From: Papaver somniferum
Lineage: Eukaryota; Streptophyta; Magnoliopsida; Ranunculales; Papaveraceae
Reading direction: 5' to 3'
NCBI RefSeq assembly: GCF_003573695.1
Contig: NC_039367.1
Location: 30,218,442-30,282,441, forward strand
DNA length: 64,000 nt
In this document: positions 35,595 through 45,665 of the stretch, piece after piece
Position numbering within the stretch: the first letter of the stretch is position 1
Layout of the letters: the number at the start of each line of letters is the position of its first letter
Notes under the pieces: model-generated
Databases searched by the model: none
Seen by the model: only the letters and a program-made list of their open reading frames with translations
Told to the model about the DNA's origin: nothing
Made by a program: the position numbers and the translations under genes

Positions 35595-36798
35595 TTCTGG
35601 CGCTATCGGAAATGGGATTCTCCTCAGCGGACGTTCAAAAACGACTCTTCAAAATCGGACTTTATAATTAGGTAATCGAGACCTTCGAACTACTAGGTTT
35701 CTCTTTAACAAATCTACCTAGGCGTCTCTTTTACGTTCAGGCATACAAAAAAAATTGGAAGGGTAAGCAACACAATCAAGGCCGACTCAACCAAATCAAA
35801 CCTATTGATTTCTAGCAAACAAAAAGCATGATGGCTCCACTTAGATTGTTTCTAGACCAGCTTCTAATCCTTCGAACGGGAATTCGTTACAATTTAAGCA
35901 AACCCCTCTGGAATCAATCCGAGTTAACGTAAGTTGAATAGAGGCGAGGGAAGCTCGTGGAGCTTTGATACCCAAGGCCTCACCGGTATTACAAGGCGGC
36001 GCAGTCACGCATTCAACTTACAAAACCGTCAAGAACTTCGAAGTATGCTTAAAAGAGTAACCAATATTTTTCGAATGACTTTCCTGTTAAGCTCGTTACC
36101 CTATCGGTCTCGTTCTAGTCAAAATTTTAGGCTTAGGTTCGCGTAGGTTACGTGTTCCTAAAGCGGGCAAGAAGAGAACGGTGATGAAATCCGAACCCTT
36201 ATCTTGTATGGCCAGGCCTTGCCCTTTACTAGAAAAATAAATGTCCGTATTCAGTCCTCAACATATATGCATACGAAGGAGTCCAGTAACTCGCTGACAG
36301 GGGATTCACGAGTGTTTAGAATCTTACCTCCCGTTCCAGACGGGGGATGAATCGGTTGTAGTCGACTCGGGCCACTGACTCCGATGTCAGTGTACGAACC
36401 CAAGGTGCAGAGACAATATCGTAATTGTCCTCCTTCTCTGCAAACAGTTTATATTTAAAGTACCCTTCCGTAGGGTAATAAAAAAAATGTCCCAAAGTCC
36501 AAAAGTCCAAAAAGAAAGAAAAATTACAAAAATAATAAACCCTAATACAATTTTTTTTTTCTAAAAGAAAATAAACAAACCCTAAATAAAATTGTCTAAA
36601 ATAAAATTCTTCTTTTCTGTTCTTTTTGCTTTAATCTTTAGCTCCAAGTCTTTATGAAATCACCAAACTCTTTGGCTCAATTTTCTTTATGATCCAGAAC
36701 CTGTAGACACAAGATAAATACCCAAAAACATAAAAATGAACAAATATAATAACAAAAAAAAATAAAAAATAAAAAAAATCTAAAACCCTAAAAACAAG
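35595..36798 (-). other. Athila untranslated leader
   Basis: About 1.2 kb between gag ATG and the primer site, with no coding frame. Its 5' half (36249-36798) is duplicated in the deleted left unit at 26871-27429. A long leader is typical for the family. Confidence 0.75.
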
Positions 36799-36816
36799 TC
36801 CTCGTCGGCGGCGCCA
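36799..36816 (-). other. Primer binding site (tRNA-Asp-like), with copy at 27430-27447
   Basis: On the - strand TGGCGCCGCCGACGAGGA begins five bases after the LTR end. The first eight bases match the 3' end complement of plant tRNA-Asp (TGGCGCCGTTGCCGGGGA); the next ones differ at several positions. The same variant is kept in the left unit. Confidence 0.75.
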
Positions 36817-36821
36817 AAAAT

Positions 36822-38523
36822 TGATGTGTTTTGTAGATAGTGGTAAAAGTGGTTCGATTCTCAGACTTGCGAAGGATATTAATTAGACTTAAATTCTAAT
36901 ATTAAAATAGAAAACTCACTAAAAATTATAGCAAACTCAATCAAAGTTGATATCAATATTAAAAGAACACTGAGGCTAAGATTCCACTATTTTCCAAGTT
37001 CAAAGTGATTTAATCCAATATTTATACTCATGCAATTTTTTTCGTTCAATTTGATTCTAAACTATTGCAACAAGTAGATTCTCAAAATAACAAGTGTAAA
37101 TCCGAAGCATAGAACATAAAAAACCTAGGTCCAAGCATGCTCTATCAAAAGAAATAACAATTGCTTAACAAGAATCATTCAAACAATTTTCACTCAAGGC
37201 AAAACAATCATAAAAATAATTGCGATAAATAAATAAATAAGATTATACCACTTTTTGTTGGAAAAATTGCTTCCTCTATCGCCTCAGAAATGGATTTTAG
37301 CTCCTCATATTAATCATGATCTCAAAATAATTGTTTATGGATCAAAAGATGATTAAAAAGATGAAAAGTGATAATACAGACGATTCGCAACAGTTTTTTG
37401 GTGTTGCAGAATCACTGTTACAGGGAGAAATAGTAGCTAAAGACCTAATGCAACATCTGTGATGAACGACACATAGGTACTGCTATGAAACAAAGATAGT
37501 TTGCCGCGACAGTTGCTTGTGCGTCAATGTTCTTCGTGTTCTTCCTCTTCAGCAGCAGCAGCAGAATAAGGTATTTTCCTGCAACTCGATCTCTGGAGCT
37601 CTGTGGTGTTCTAAACTTCTCCTAAGGTTTCGTACCCCATATATGAGACTCGAAACAACTTATATATACTCTACAGGTGACGATATTTCGAGAAAGATTT
37701 CAATTATCTTCTCGTTCTTTTCTCTGCAAGTCACGGACGTTTATGCCTTTCCTTTTTCTTCTACGCGTAAACTGACTTGTCCAAGCCTCCAGAACTCTCT
37801 CAAGACCCTAATAAAATCTTTATACAATCTCTTATTTCCATCCTTCCACGTAACTTCCACATATTGAAACAGAAAAATACCCGATATATTATCATCTACT
37901 CTGTTTTAAGAAATCTTCTTTCTTTCCATGAATAAATCCCCCAACTTCCCTGTTTTGATAAAACAGGCCAATCACCGTACGATCCCGTGAAAAGAACTCC
38001 ATGAAAATCTCTCTTCAATCTTTCCCAGGACCCGAGAAAACTATCCTCCCCTGTGTTGTCGAGAACTGATTATCCATCCCATTTCAATCGATCCAAACTC
38101 TCATAATAGGCCTGTCTGCTCTTGACAAGTCATCCCATCAAAAATCAGCCATTGAATCTCGTTATTTCACGTCCAACTGATGCTCCTAAATTCACGCAGG
38201 TAATAATATAGTTTCCCGCCAAAATTTGTGTTTGAACGATGAAGAAAAAGGGGGTGCCCCTATCCTCTGATGGGTGTAAATAGCATGCGACAGCAAATAG
38301 TAAAGAGGATACCCCTTATCAGTAAGTGCCCCTTATCCAAAATGAGAGTCCGAATAGTAATTTTCTCCCACGAGCGCAAATACCACTTTTCGAGCCAATT
38401 TTCCCGCAAAAGCTTATTTCTCCAAAAACACCTACAAAGACACAAAAAGCCATAATAAATACAAAATCGAGCACTAACAATATACACAATTGATATTATA
38501 TCAGACAAAAAATGTGTCTATCA
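36822..38523 (-). repeat. Right (5') LTR of the Athila array
   Basis: 1702 bp, TGATGTG...TCTATCA on +. It is followed by the target duplication ATGGG (38524-38528), after which the MULE exon resumes. It is nearly identical to 27453-29175, implying that the array is young relative to the MULE damage. Confidence 0.94.
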
Positions 38524-38790
38524 ATGGGTGAGTCTCTATATGATAGAGAAAACAAGTACTACATACCTCTTGATGGAGATCCTGATATGGAGTATTTGTT
38601 AGATGGTAGAGATGTTTTAACTCAAGATGAAGGTCAATCTCAACTAAGTGAAGAAATTAACCAAGAAAGTGAAGAACCCATCACTAAAAATGATCAGGTA
38701 TACTTCTAAACTAGTTTCCATTAGCTTTTTGTTGCTCAAAATTATCTAAAGTACTAAAAGAATTAAATTTTTAAAAATTTCAGAAGAACA

Positions 38791-39248
38791 TACGGTTGGA
38801 ATTGAGCTCGGGACCAACCGTAAGTGTAGGTTACGGTTCGTAATATATCGATTACCAACCGTAACTGGTTCAATTTTGGGGGAAACCCAGAAATAAACCA
38901 GTTACGGTTGGTAAAATTTATTTCTTTACGAACCGTATGTAGCTTAGGGTTGATAATTGAGTGCTATGGTTACCAACCGTAACTCTTCATGTGCATGGAA
39001 GTATTTACTGCACATGCTACGGTTCATAAGTTGTAAAAAGATAGCAACCGTATGTATGTTACGGTTTGTTAAGGACTTTTCGTGTCCAACCGTAAGATAT
39101 CGTGTGTGTTGAAATTTAATTTTTCTATATATACGGTTTGTAAGAATAAAGAATTACCAACCGTATGATACATACGATTGGTATATGATTACAGTTAAGA
39201 ACCATAACTGTGTTACGGTTTGTGTTTACTCTTTTTTTACCAACCGTA
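38791..39248. repeat. Hairpin array 1 (TACGGTTGGTAA), in intron 1 of the MULE gene
   Basis: About eight units. Each is a 30-36 base imperfect inverted repeat with stem TACGGTTGGTAA and partner TTACCAACCGTA. Examples: 38791-38822, 38832-38863, 38903-38937. The + and - halves alternate almost without exception. Loops are AT-rich and unrelated, and only the stem is conserved, with variants TTCGTAA and TTTGTAA. Confidence 0.93.
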
Positions 39249-40090
39249 TTTGTGTATTTGTTTTCGTTTTGTTGCTTCGTTTAGGCTAATGTTGGTATAT
39301 TTTTGTCCAGGTCGTTGATATACCTCCCCTAATGGATGAAAAACCTTTAGCAAATGAAATTCTCACCCAAGATTCTAGCTTTCACTATTTAACCGAGGAG
39401 ACATGGGGTGACAAAGAAGATGTAAAGAAGTGGGCTAGAGAACGAGGCAATTTTATTAAGTGTATCATAGTTTGTAATAGTACCACTAGTGATATTACAT
39501 AAAAAAAGTCACATAAAAAAAGGTACCGTGCACCAACCAAAGACATAGAGGATGATGACTACTTTCTCTAAGAAGACCGGATACCCCTTCAAGCTTCAAT
39601 TTAAAAGGAACGCGGCTAAAAAGTTCTTCTTGGAGAAAGTTGTATGCGTTATTCATAACCACCCTATACCGGATAGTTTGCTAACACACGCTTATGCTGG
39701 ACGTCTTACCGAAGAAGAAGAGAAGATCGTAGAGTCATTGACACAAATTCGTATGAAGCCCATAGATATCGTAGCTCACTTAAAGGAAAGAAACCCCCAA
39801 AATGCTTCTACTTTTCCTAACATCTACAACGCAAGAACAAATTTGAGACTAGGATTGAATTCTGAAAGGCCATAATACATTCCTTGCCATCCCAATTCAT
39901 AGTTATGACCGAGGATGAAGATGCGTAAATGTTGTGAAGGGTGGTGAAAAACATGTTACATTTTGTGTTTTGGTATTTTGACTAAATTTGATGTGATTAA
40001 AAGTGACAATATCATATCTATTTGATTCAAGTTATGAAGGAAGTATTTTGTCAAATTAAATTTGGGTAGAGTTCAAGTTTCGGTGTAATA

Positions 40091-40238
40091 TACGGTTTGT
40101 AAAACAGTTAAGTTCCATAACGTAGCTACATACCGTTGGTAAGTATAAGATTGTTACCAACCGTAACTACCTTCTCAAACCTTTTACAACTGCCATTGTA
40201 AGTTATGGTTGGTTACGATAATGTAGTTACCAACCGTA
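40091..40238. repeat. Hairpin array 2, between the convergent MULE genes
   Basis: Two to three units of the same stem after the end of the + gene: TACGGTTTGTAA at 40091 with TTACCAACCGTA near 40160, and TATGGTTGGTTACG with GTTACCAACCGTA ending at 40238. A half unit, TACCGTTGGTAAG, sits in between. Confidence 0.88.
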
Positions 40239-40442
40239 ACTACCTTCACAAACCAATTATAGCTGCCTTTGTCATTTAAAACCATTAAATCATCTTCATT
40301 ACTAAATAAACATTACAACCATTGAACCATTACAAATATAAATGATATTACAACTCATTCATGCATGCGACTTAAAAGGATACTAATATCCCGGTCTACG
40401 AGTGCGATAAAAGTCTTTAAGGATGTGGAAATGAGGTAAGTA

Positions 40443-40784
40443 TTAAAAACTCGACCTTTTCCATCGTCTCCATTCTTGAATAGAGCTCTCTAAAACTTCA
40501 GCGTCAGTTTCACCCCTTAATCGTATGTGACCCATAATACGAACTAATTCCATAAATTCTTGAACGTTATCCCGCATATTTGCATATCGAACATACAACA
40601 TAATTCCATCGCGGTGATTAGGGTTACCTGTTTCGGAACAAAAGTTTTCAAAAAGAGTTCTCAAATAACTTGTACTCATAAAACCACATTGACGTCGTTC
40701 TTCTTCTCTTTTTGGATACCAAAGAACATAGTTGCGGTAAATACATAAATCTTCTTCCAATGTAAATTCAGGGTTTGGAGCCAT
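40443..40784 (-). CDS. Small SANT/Myb-like protein (113 aa), MULE-encoded
   Basis: An uninterrupted frame from ATG 40784 to a stop at 40443, 113 codons. It opens MAPNPEFTLEEDLCIYRNYV, a pattern of tryptophan-like and acidic residues resembling the first helix of the SANT/Myb-like domains found in transposon accessory proteins and NAM-like plant proteins. It continues with FENFCSETGNPNHRDGIMLY and ends in QEWRRWKRSSF. A DNA-binding role is inferred. It lies tail to tail with the + strand gene, between hairpin arrays 2 and 3. It is the only intact frame in the element, which may mean recent activity or chance. Family assignment is by pattern only. Confidence 0.5.
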   Translation of the reverse strand: MAPNPEFTLEEDLCIYRNYVLWYPKREEERRQCGFMSTSYLRTLFENFCSETGNPNHRDGIMLYVRYANMRDNVQEFMELVRIMGHIRLRGETDAEVLESSIQEWRRWKRSSF

Positions 40785-40982
40785 AATATAGTTTAAGGTA
40801 GGAGATGATTCATGTGGAGGTGTAACTTCTAGTAAGGAGGATAAGCATATATATATATAAATTATGTTTTTTTTTTTATGATGTAACGGATCTAAAACAT
40901 TGAAGGCTTCAACGGATATATTTTCAAATGTGATAAAGACAACTCAGTAGATAAGGTAGAGAATATCCAGGAAATATAGAGT

Positions 40983-41420
40983 TACGGTTGGTAACTAAAA
41001 TACTATTACAAACCATATATAACTGACGGTTGGTAAGTTTATCAAAAGTTACACACCGTAACTCTGATAAAAAACTAGTTACAGGTCTACGGGTCACTGT
41101 TCAGTTACAATTACCAACCATAACTCTGCAAAAACATTTATACCAGAGTTATGGTTGATGATTTTTATTCTTTACCAAACATATGTGTGTCCTCTCAAAA
41201 ACTCAAAAGTTCCAGGATGTTATACGGTTGATAAAGTAAAACAATTACAAACCGTAGGTATTCTACGGTTTGTAAGCTAAAAGAATTAGCAACCGTAAGT
41301 TTCATATGTCCAACTTCACCATATTTCAAAAGTTTAAGGGTAATATACGGTTGGTACTGAGTTTCCATTACACACTGTAGGTATTGTACGGTTTGTAATG
41401 GTAACTCATTAGCAACCGTA
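40983..41420. repeat. Hairpin array 3, between the two - strand MULE genes
   Basis: About seven alternating units, e.g. TACGGTTGGTAAC at 40983 pairing with TTACAAACCATA near 41010, and TACGGTTTGTAAG...TTAGCAACCGTA near 41270-41300. The last unit ends at 41420. Several stems are decayed (TATGGTTGATG, ACACACCGTA). Confidence 0.9.
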
Positions 41421-41625
41421 TATTACCCTGAAACTTGACATTTTCTTTGTAAATCAAGTAGTAACTAAGCACACAGTTCATAAGTAATTCATAAGCTAAA
41501 ATCCATAACCACACAATTCATAACATGTTTGTGATAATATCCATAAGCAAAAAACTTACAAAAACAAACCACACAAAGCTAAGAAATAAAAATTTGTCTT
41601 GCTATCAAATGTCACACAACCATAA

Positions 41626-44087
41626 TTAAGCATTGCGACCACGACCTCTTTTGTTGGTGGTACCACCACCACGAGTGCGAGGACCACCACTATGACCACC
41701 GCCCTTACGACCACCGCGACCACCTCTTTGGCTAGTACCCACATCATACAAATCCTCTTCGCTGCTAGATGACGGATGATTATGGATAGTACTCGCACCT
41801 CTAGTGGACTTTCTGCTCCTTTTTAACCCTCTTTCTTCCGTGAGCAACCCCTCGTACAATTCCTTCCGGTTTGGATCATGCATATACCTTATTTTCTCTT
41901 GTAAGGTCCTTTGTTGAGGAGGTTCAATCACACCTCCAGCACGGATGCATGAAGTCAATCTATTAGCCAATCTTTGTCCTCGCTCTTTCTATTCACACAT
42001 AAAAAAGAGTCTTAAGAGATTGATGCATAGTACATAATATAAATTAGAACTAAATTCCAAGTCATGAGGATAAAAAATTTACGTAACGACATGAAATATA
42101 GTTTCTTCCATGTCATACCATATAGTCCCTTTGTCTCTTTGCTTGCCTCGGCAGCCAACCTTTTTTCTATTGCCTTTTGAATAAGTGGCTGGGCCTCCGG
42201 ATCATTATTAATCACATGTGGATGACCAAAATGATAATACCAATCTGTTTAATCATCAACGGCTTCCTTCGTGTTGTTACAATCCGTTTCCTCTCCAAGT
42301 GCGAGTTGGTATTCTTCTTTATAGCGGTTGTTCCAAACATCAACCGTCGGAGTTGGGCGGTAGTTGAGTACAATAGTGGGGCCTTTTGTCTCGGATCCCT
42401 CCTGACATAATTGAAGTTTTCCTTAACGAAAATTCCTTGAATATGAGCAATTTGACGTAGAGTTCGACGAGGATTGGTCATAACATAACCGGTGGCAAGA
42501 TAAAATGGCCAATAACCAGCCCTTTGACACTTGAGAAATTTGTTCGCCCTTGCATGATCCTTAAAAAAATACAAACATATTTTGCTAAACTAAGATTAAC
42601 GAAATATACATAAATACAAACAAAAAAAAAATAGAAATAAATTATAAAAATGTGTTAAGAGAAACATACCCTAGTCGCACAGACTTTTGCGGCCCAGGAA
42701 TTGGTATAACCAAATAAGATTGAGGACTTATCTGGTGGCTCTCCCCAGGGACATCTATTCTTCTTATGTGGCAACATCAGATCTTTTCCTGTAGGAATAT
42801 GCAACCCTTTTGGTGCGGGTTCCTTTCTCGTCTTCTTTTCTTTAACTGGTTTGGCTCGAGGTAGAGTTGTAGCTACGACAATTTCTTTCCCCTTGTTTTG
42901 TACTCCCTTTTCATCATTTGCTTCCTCTTCCTCATCTTCATCACTTTCTTCCTCTCCCTCCTTTTCATTATTTCCTTCTTCTTCCTCCTCTTCACTGTAT
43001 TCATGAGTAATTACTTCCTCTTCTTCAATTTGTTGATCATTATGCTCACCTCCTTCTAATTCAACCCCAGAGTTACTTACAAATGGTTCTCTTAACCTAA
43101 TCTCAAACTGATTCTTCTTCTTCACATGGTCACCTCTATGATCTACCCCTAAATGCTTGTCACCACGAGGGGTGGGTGTATGATCAATGGGAGTTAAGTT
43201 ATTCCCTCTCTTATCTTGACCCTATCAGGATTCCTACACAAGCAATACATTTGTATGATTTATTAAAGGTTGAACAAACAAGATACAAACAAAGAAACTC
43301 AAAATATATTGAAACACAAAACATACGGTTGGTAATGAGATGTCCAGAACAATCGTGTAAAAGATATGGTTCATAATTGTTCAAAGTTACAAACCGTGTA
43401 AAAGAAACGGTTGGTAACTTTGGTTTCGTCTCCAACCGTGTAACAACTTTGAAATTGGTTTGAGCATCAGGACGACATACGGTTGGAGACTAATGATACT
43501 TACGTGCCGTAACTATTCTACGGTTCATAATTTCTTGTACCGTAGAATGAAATTCTATACGTCACACAACTCAAAAGTACGGTTGATAATCAACAAACAT
43601 TAAGTACCGTATAACACATACGGTTGGTTACGAACTCATAGTTACGAACCGACTAGAAAAAAATCAACATGCAGGAAGGAATACGGTTCGTAATAGGGTG
43701 TCCCGTACCAACCGTATCTTCACAAAAAACTCAAACCCTAGAACATACGGTTCGTTATTTTTGATGATTTCAATTGTTACGAAACGTATATGCATCAAAC
43801 AGTTCAGATACGGTTGGTAATTGAAACAATACCAACTGTAGAAACCTCATTTCCAGAGTTCAAATTCTAATTTTGAACCTAAAATCCTAATTTTTGATAT
43901 AGAATACACTTAAATTGAACAGAATACACAAAATAATAACTGGGTTTTTGATTACATACCTCATATAAGTCATTAATCCTGATTTCTCAACTTGAGGAGT
44001 TTGGAATTAGGGTTCTTCACCGGTTGAAGGATTTTGTTGATTTGAAGCCGTTGAATCTTCGTCATTCTTCTTCTTCTTCTTCGTCAT
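41626..44087 (-). pseudogene. MULE accessory gene: acidic protein with RGG-rich tail
   Basis: Probable exon 1 starts at 44087 (MTKKKKKNDEDSTASNQQ), has a stop shortly after, and ends at donor GAG|GTATGT near 43968. Intron 1 is occupied by hairpin array 4. The next exon (about 43220-42671) includes GDKHLGVDHRGDHVKKKNQ, a long Glu-rich stretch and CPWGEPPDKSSILFGYTN. It ends at ACTAGG|GTATGT. After acceptor TTTTTTTAAG (42560) comes DHARANKFLKCQRAGYWPF; frame changes then lead to NNRYKEEYQLALGEETD and NDPEAQPLIQKAIEKRLAAE (42012-42215). The last exon (41626-41970) ends in an RGG-rich tail with KRGRGRNA. The W-G-x-P-P-D block faintly recalls plant mobile-domain proteins. Function unknown, possibly nucleic-acid binding. 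Frame breaks show decay. Confidence 0.5.
43324..43840. repeat. Hairpin array 4, in intron 1 of the accessory gene
   Basis: About ten alternating units from TACGGTTGGTAATG at 43324 to TACGGTTGGTAATTG...ACCAACTGTA at 43809-43840. Units include ACGGTTGGTAAC...CTCCAACCGT and TACGGTTCGTAATAG...TACCAACCGTA. The array is bounded on both sides by the probable exons of the - strand gene. Confidence 0.92.
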
Positions 44088-44397
44088 TCTCTATCATATA
44101 CTTCAATCAACGATTAGTACTATTGGGAATCACCGATTAATAGAAAAAAAATCGATCAAGTTTAATGGTGGAGGTGGTGCTTACGGTTACAATGGAGGAG
44201 TAGAGAAGATGAAAGAAAAAAAACTGCTCTCTACTCATTCATAATCATGTTTAAATATGATGGAGGATAATTTTGTCTTTTCAATTTAAAAAGGAGGGAC
44301 AAATTAGTCCATTTAAAGAAAAAAGGATAATCTGGTCAATATACATTTCCTTTTGGACATCCCCTAACCAACTAGAGGGACATTGGTATCACACTAC

Positions 44398-44437
44398 CGC
44401 CCCTCTAATAAACCATGCCGCCCCTATAACAGGATAC
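44398..44437 (-). repeat. Right terminal inverted repeat of the MULE
   Basis: Reverse complement reads GTATCCTGTTATAGGGGCGG and continues for 40 bases, matching 25088-25127. It is followed by the target duplication TCATAAAA at 44438-44445. Confidence 0.9.
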
Positions 44438-44445
44438 TCATAAAA

Positions 44446-45056
44446 ACTGTACACATTCACCCAAGCAGCTTCTGCTGTCTCGTCTTCCTCTCGCCAATCC
44501 AGCTTCCACTTTTGCTCGGAGGGCTTGCTTGACTTGAAAAGCGCTGCCCTGTTGTAAAACAACCATAAAGACCAAGCTGACAATCATTGTTATGGTAATC
44601 CTCCTGCAAAACATCCTTGTTCTTGTTCATATCATCCAAATATAAAACTGGTAAAAATAGTGAAACTGAAAAATTAATGCATGGTGAGTATGAAAATTTA
44701 GTACTCCCACCACATACATCCACATCCACATCTTCATCTTCATCTTCATCAGAGTACTCTTCCTCCGAGTTATAATAGCTGATAGAGGAGGCATATTCAT
44801 CATCTGACGGAATCTGAAGAGGAACCTGAAAAATCTCCTGCTCACTAGTTATATCCCTGCTGTTTCCTCCAGAGGTTGCTTCTTCATCAGGAATAGTAGT
44901 CATATCCTTGTTTCCTTCAAAGGCATATTCAGCATCCAAAAAATAATCAGGAAGAATAGCCTGGAAGGAATCCTCCTTTGTAGTCATATTTCTGCTATTT
45001 CCTCTAAAGATATCTACTTCATCAGGATAAAAACTGTAAACCAAAGATGAAAACAT
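44446..45056 (-). pseudogene. RNase H-like plant gene, 5' part, split by transposon
   Basis: On the - strand an acidic exon begins near 45056 and includes NSRDITSEQEIFQVPLQIPS and a DEDEDEDVDVD run ending at a probable donor (GAT|GTATGT, about 44705). A second exon starts after an acceptor (GATTGTCAG, about 44578). It encodes SLWLFYNRAALFKSSKPS, KLDWREEDETAEAAW and VNVYSFY before meeting the MULE. The same frame is picked up at 25087 with DENTNSGGYVRN. The start codon and any further upstream exon are not certain. The acidic domain and the Trp-rich segment are not from a family I can name; the RNase H-like fold is in the other half. Confidence 0.5.
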
Positions 45057-45424
45057 CAGTAATGCATGACCAGTGGTTCTCTATAAGCAAGACAATCCAT
45101 TTATTTCTCCGGAGATGGGAAAAAATCAAACAAGAGGAAAGATGAGACCATCAAGAAGGCATAGACAGCACAAGTACAGTTCTTGACAGACAGTTAAACA
45201 AAGGATATCCACGCCTAAATGTGTAGTAGTATTAGATTAATAAAACATGAGCGGGACTGAGTCAGACTCCAACGATATGGACACATATGCATCCATATCG
45301 AGTTTAGACCCCAACATACCAAGTTTGGTGAGAGTTATGCATCCATCACATGTTGATGTTATTGTCTTACTGTAAATATAATTTTTTTCTATGTTGATTT
45401 TTCTTTTTTTTTTTTTGTTGTTAA

Positions 45425-45665
45425 CAGGGAATTCAGAGGAGATTTTCCATGGATTTCATGTCAAAAAATAACATTTTTATGACCTTGTTGAATGAGGAAG
45501 GCCACGAGTATAATAAGATATGTTACCTTGCTAAATAGTCTGCATTGAGTGGTGACTGGGCAGGGTTTGCCAAGGCTCTCAATTTACAAGAGGGGCACTG
45601 GTTTTCCAATTGGTAAACCTTGATAAGTTCAAGGTCTACATTGCAAGGACATATCTTTCTCAAGG
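45425..45665 (+). pseudogene. B3-domain exon remnant
   Basis: After a splice acceptor (TTAACAG) the + strand reads GIQRRFSMDFMSKNNIFMTL and LNEEGHEYNKICYLAK, a stop, then SALSGDWAGFAKALNLQEGH. After a 1-2 base slip it reads NLDKFKVYIAR. This is the second half of a plant B3 DNA-binding domain, with the G-x-S-G-x-W-x-x-F-A core and the F-x-V-Y-I end strand. The stop and slip make it dead. A shorter reverse copy (LQERDTLVFQLINLDKFKV) lies at about 46470-46550 on the - strand in the right arm. No other exon of the gene was recognised. Confidence 0.62.

Larger units (their letters stand above)
25445..38523 (-). mobile_element. Athila-type Ty3/gypsy tandem array: LTR-internal-LTR-internal-LTR
   Basis: Three direct LTRs (25445-26170 truncated, 27453-29175, 36822-38523) share two internal regions. 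The right internal region (29176-36821) is nearly full length and carries gag, protease, reverse transcriptase, RNase H and integrase on the - strand. The left one (26171-27452) is reduced by two deletions. The outer ends are flanked by one 5-bp direct repeat, ATGGG, at 25440-25444 and 38524-38528. The inner LTR has no target duplication. The whole array therefore descends from one insertion, enlarged by unequal LTR-LTR recombination. Athila assignment rests on the tRNA-Asp-like primer site, the DLGAS protease box and the reverse transcriptase sequence. Confidence 0.92.
25413..39875 (+). pseudogene. MULE N-terminal (FAR1-like DNA-binding) gene, interrupted by Athila and truncated
   Basis: Exon 1 starts at ATG 25413 (MSNSSCKFEMG). 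It is broken after 25444 by the Athila array and resumes in frame at 38529 (ESLYDRENKYYIPLDGDPD), ending at donor CAG|GTATAC (38697). Intron 1 (38698-39310) is filled with hairpins. Exon 2 begins at 39311 in phase 0 (VVDIPPLMDEKP, later EETWGDKEDVKKWARERGNF) and hits a stop at 39500. After two frame changes it continues as SKKTGYPFKLQFKRN and VCVIHNHPIPDSLLTHAYAG with RLTEEEEKIVESL, up to NPQNASTFPNIYNAR near 39850. These are the standard blocks before the MULE catalytic core, but the core never follows. Unrelated non-coding sequence begins at 39880. The gene is therefore dead three times over. Confidence 0.75.
25088..44437. mobile_element. Mutator-like element (MULE) with nested Athila array
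   Basis: The ends carry a ~40-bp inverted repeat with two mismatches (25088-25127 and 44398-44437), reading GTA-CC-GTTATAGGGGCGG inward. Perfect 8-bp direct repeats TCATAAAA flank it at 25080-25087 and 44438-44445. Without the 13.1 kb Athila insertion the element is about 6.27 kb. It encodes, on +, a FAR1/MULE-type N-terminal region (25413-39875, interrupted) and, on -, a small SANT-like gene and an acidic/RGG accessory gene. This convergent plan resembles MuDR. No MULE catalytic (DDE) domain is visible. MULEs usually make 9-bp duplications; 8 bp is within reported variation but is also typical of hAT, so the class rests on the protein. Confidence 0.75.

Noticed and set aside
38791..39248. 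Reading the hairpin array as a microRNA precursor
   Set aside because: Stems are only ~12 bp with short loops and alternate many times; a plant microRNA precursor would need one long stem over 20 bp. Small RNAs remain possible but are not shown by sequence.
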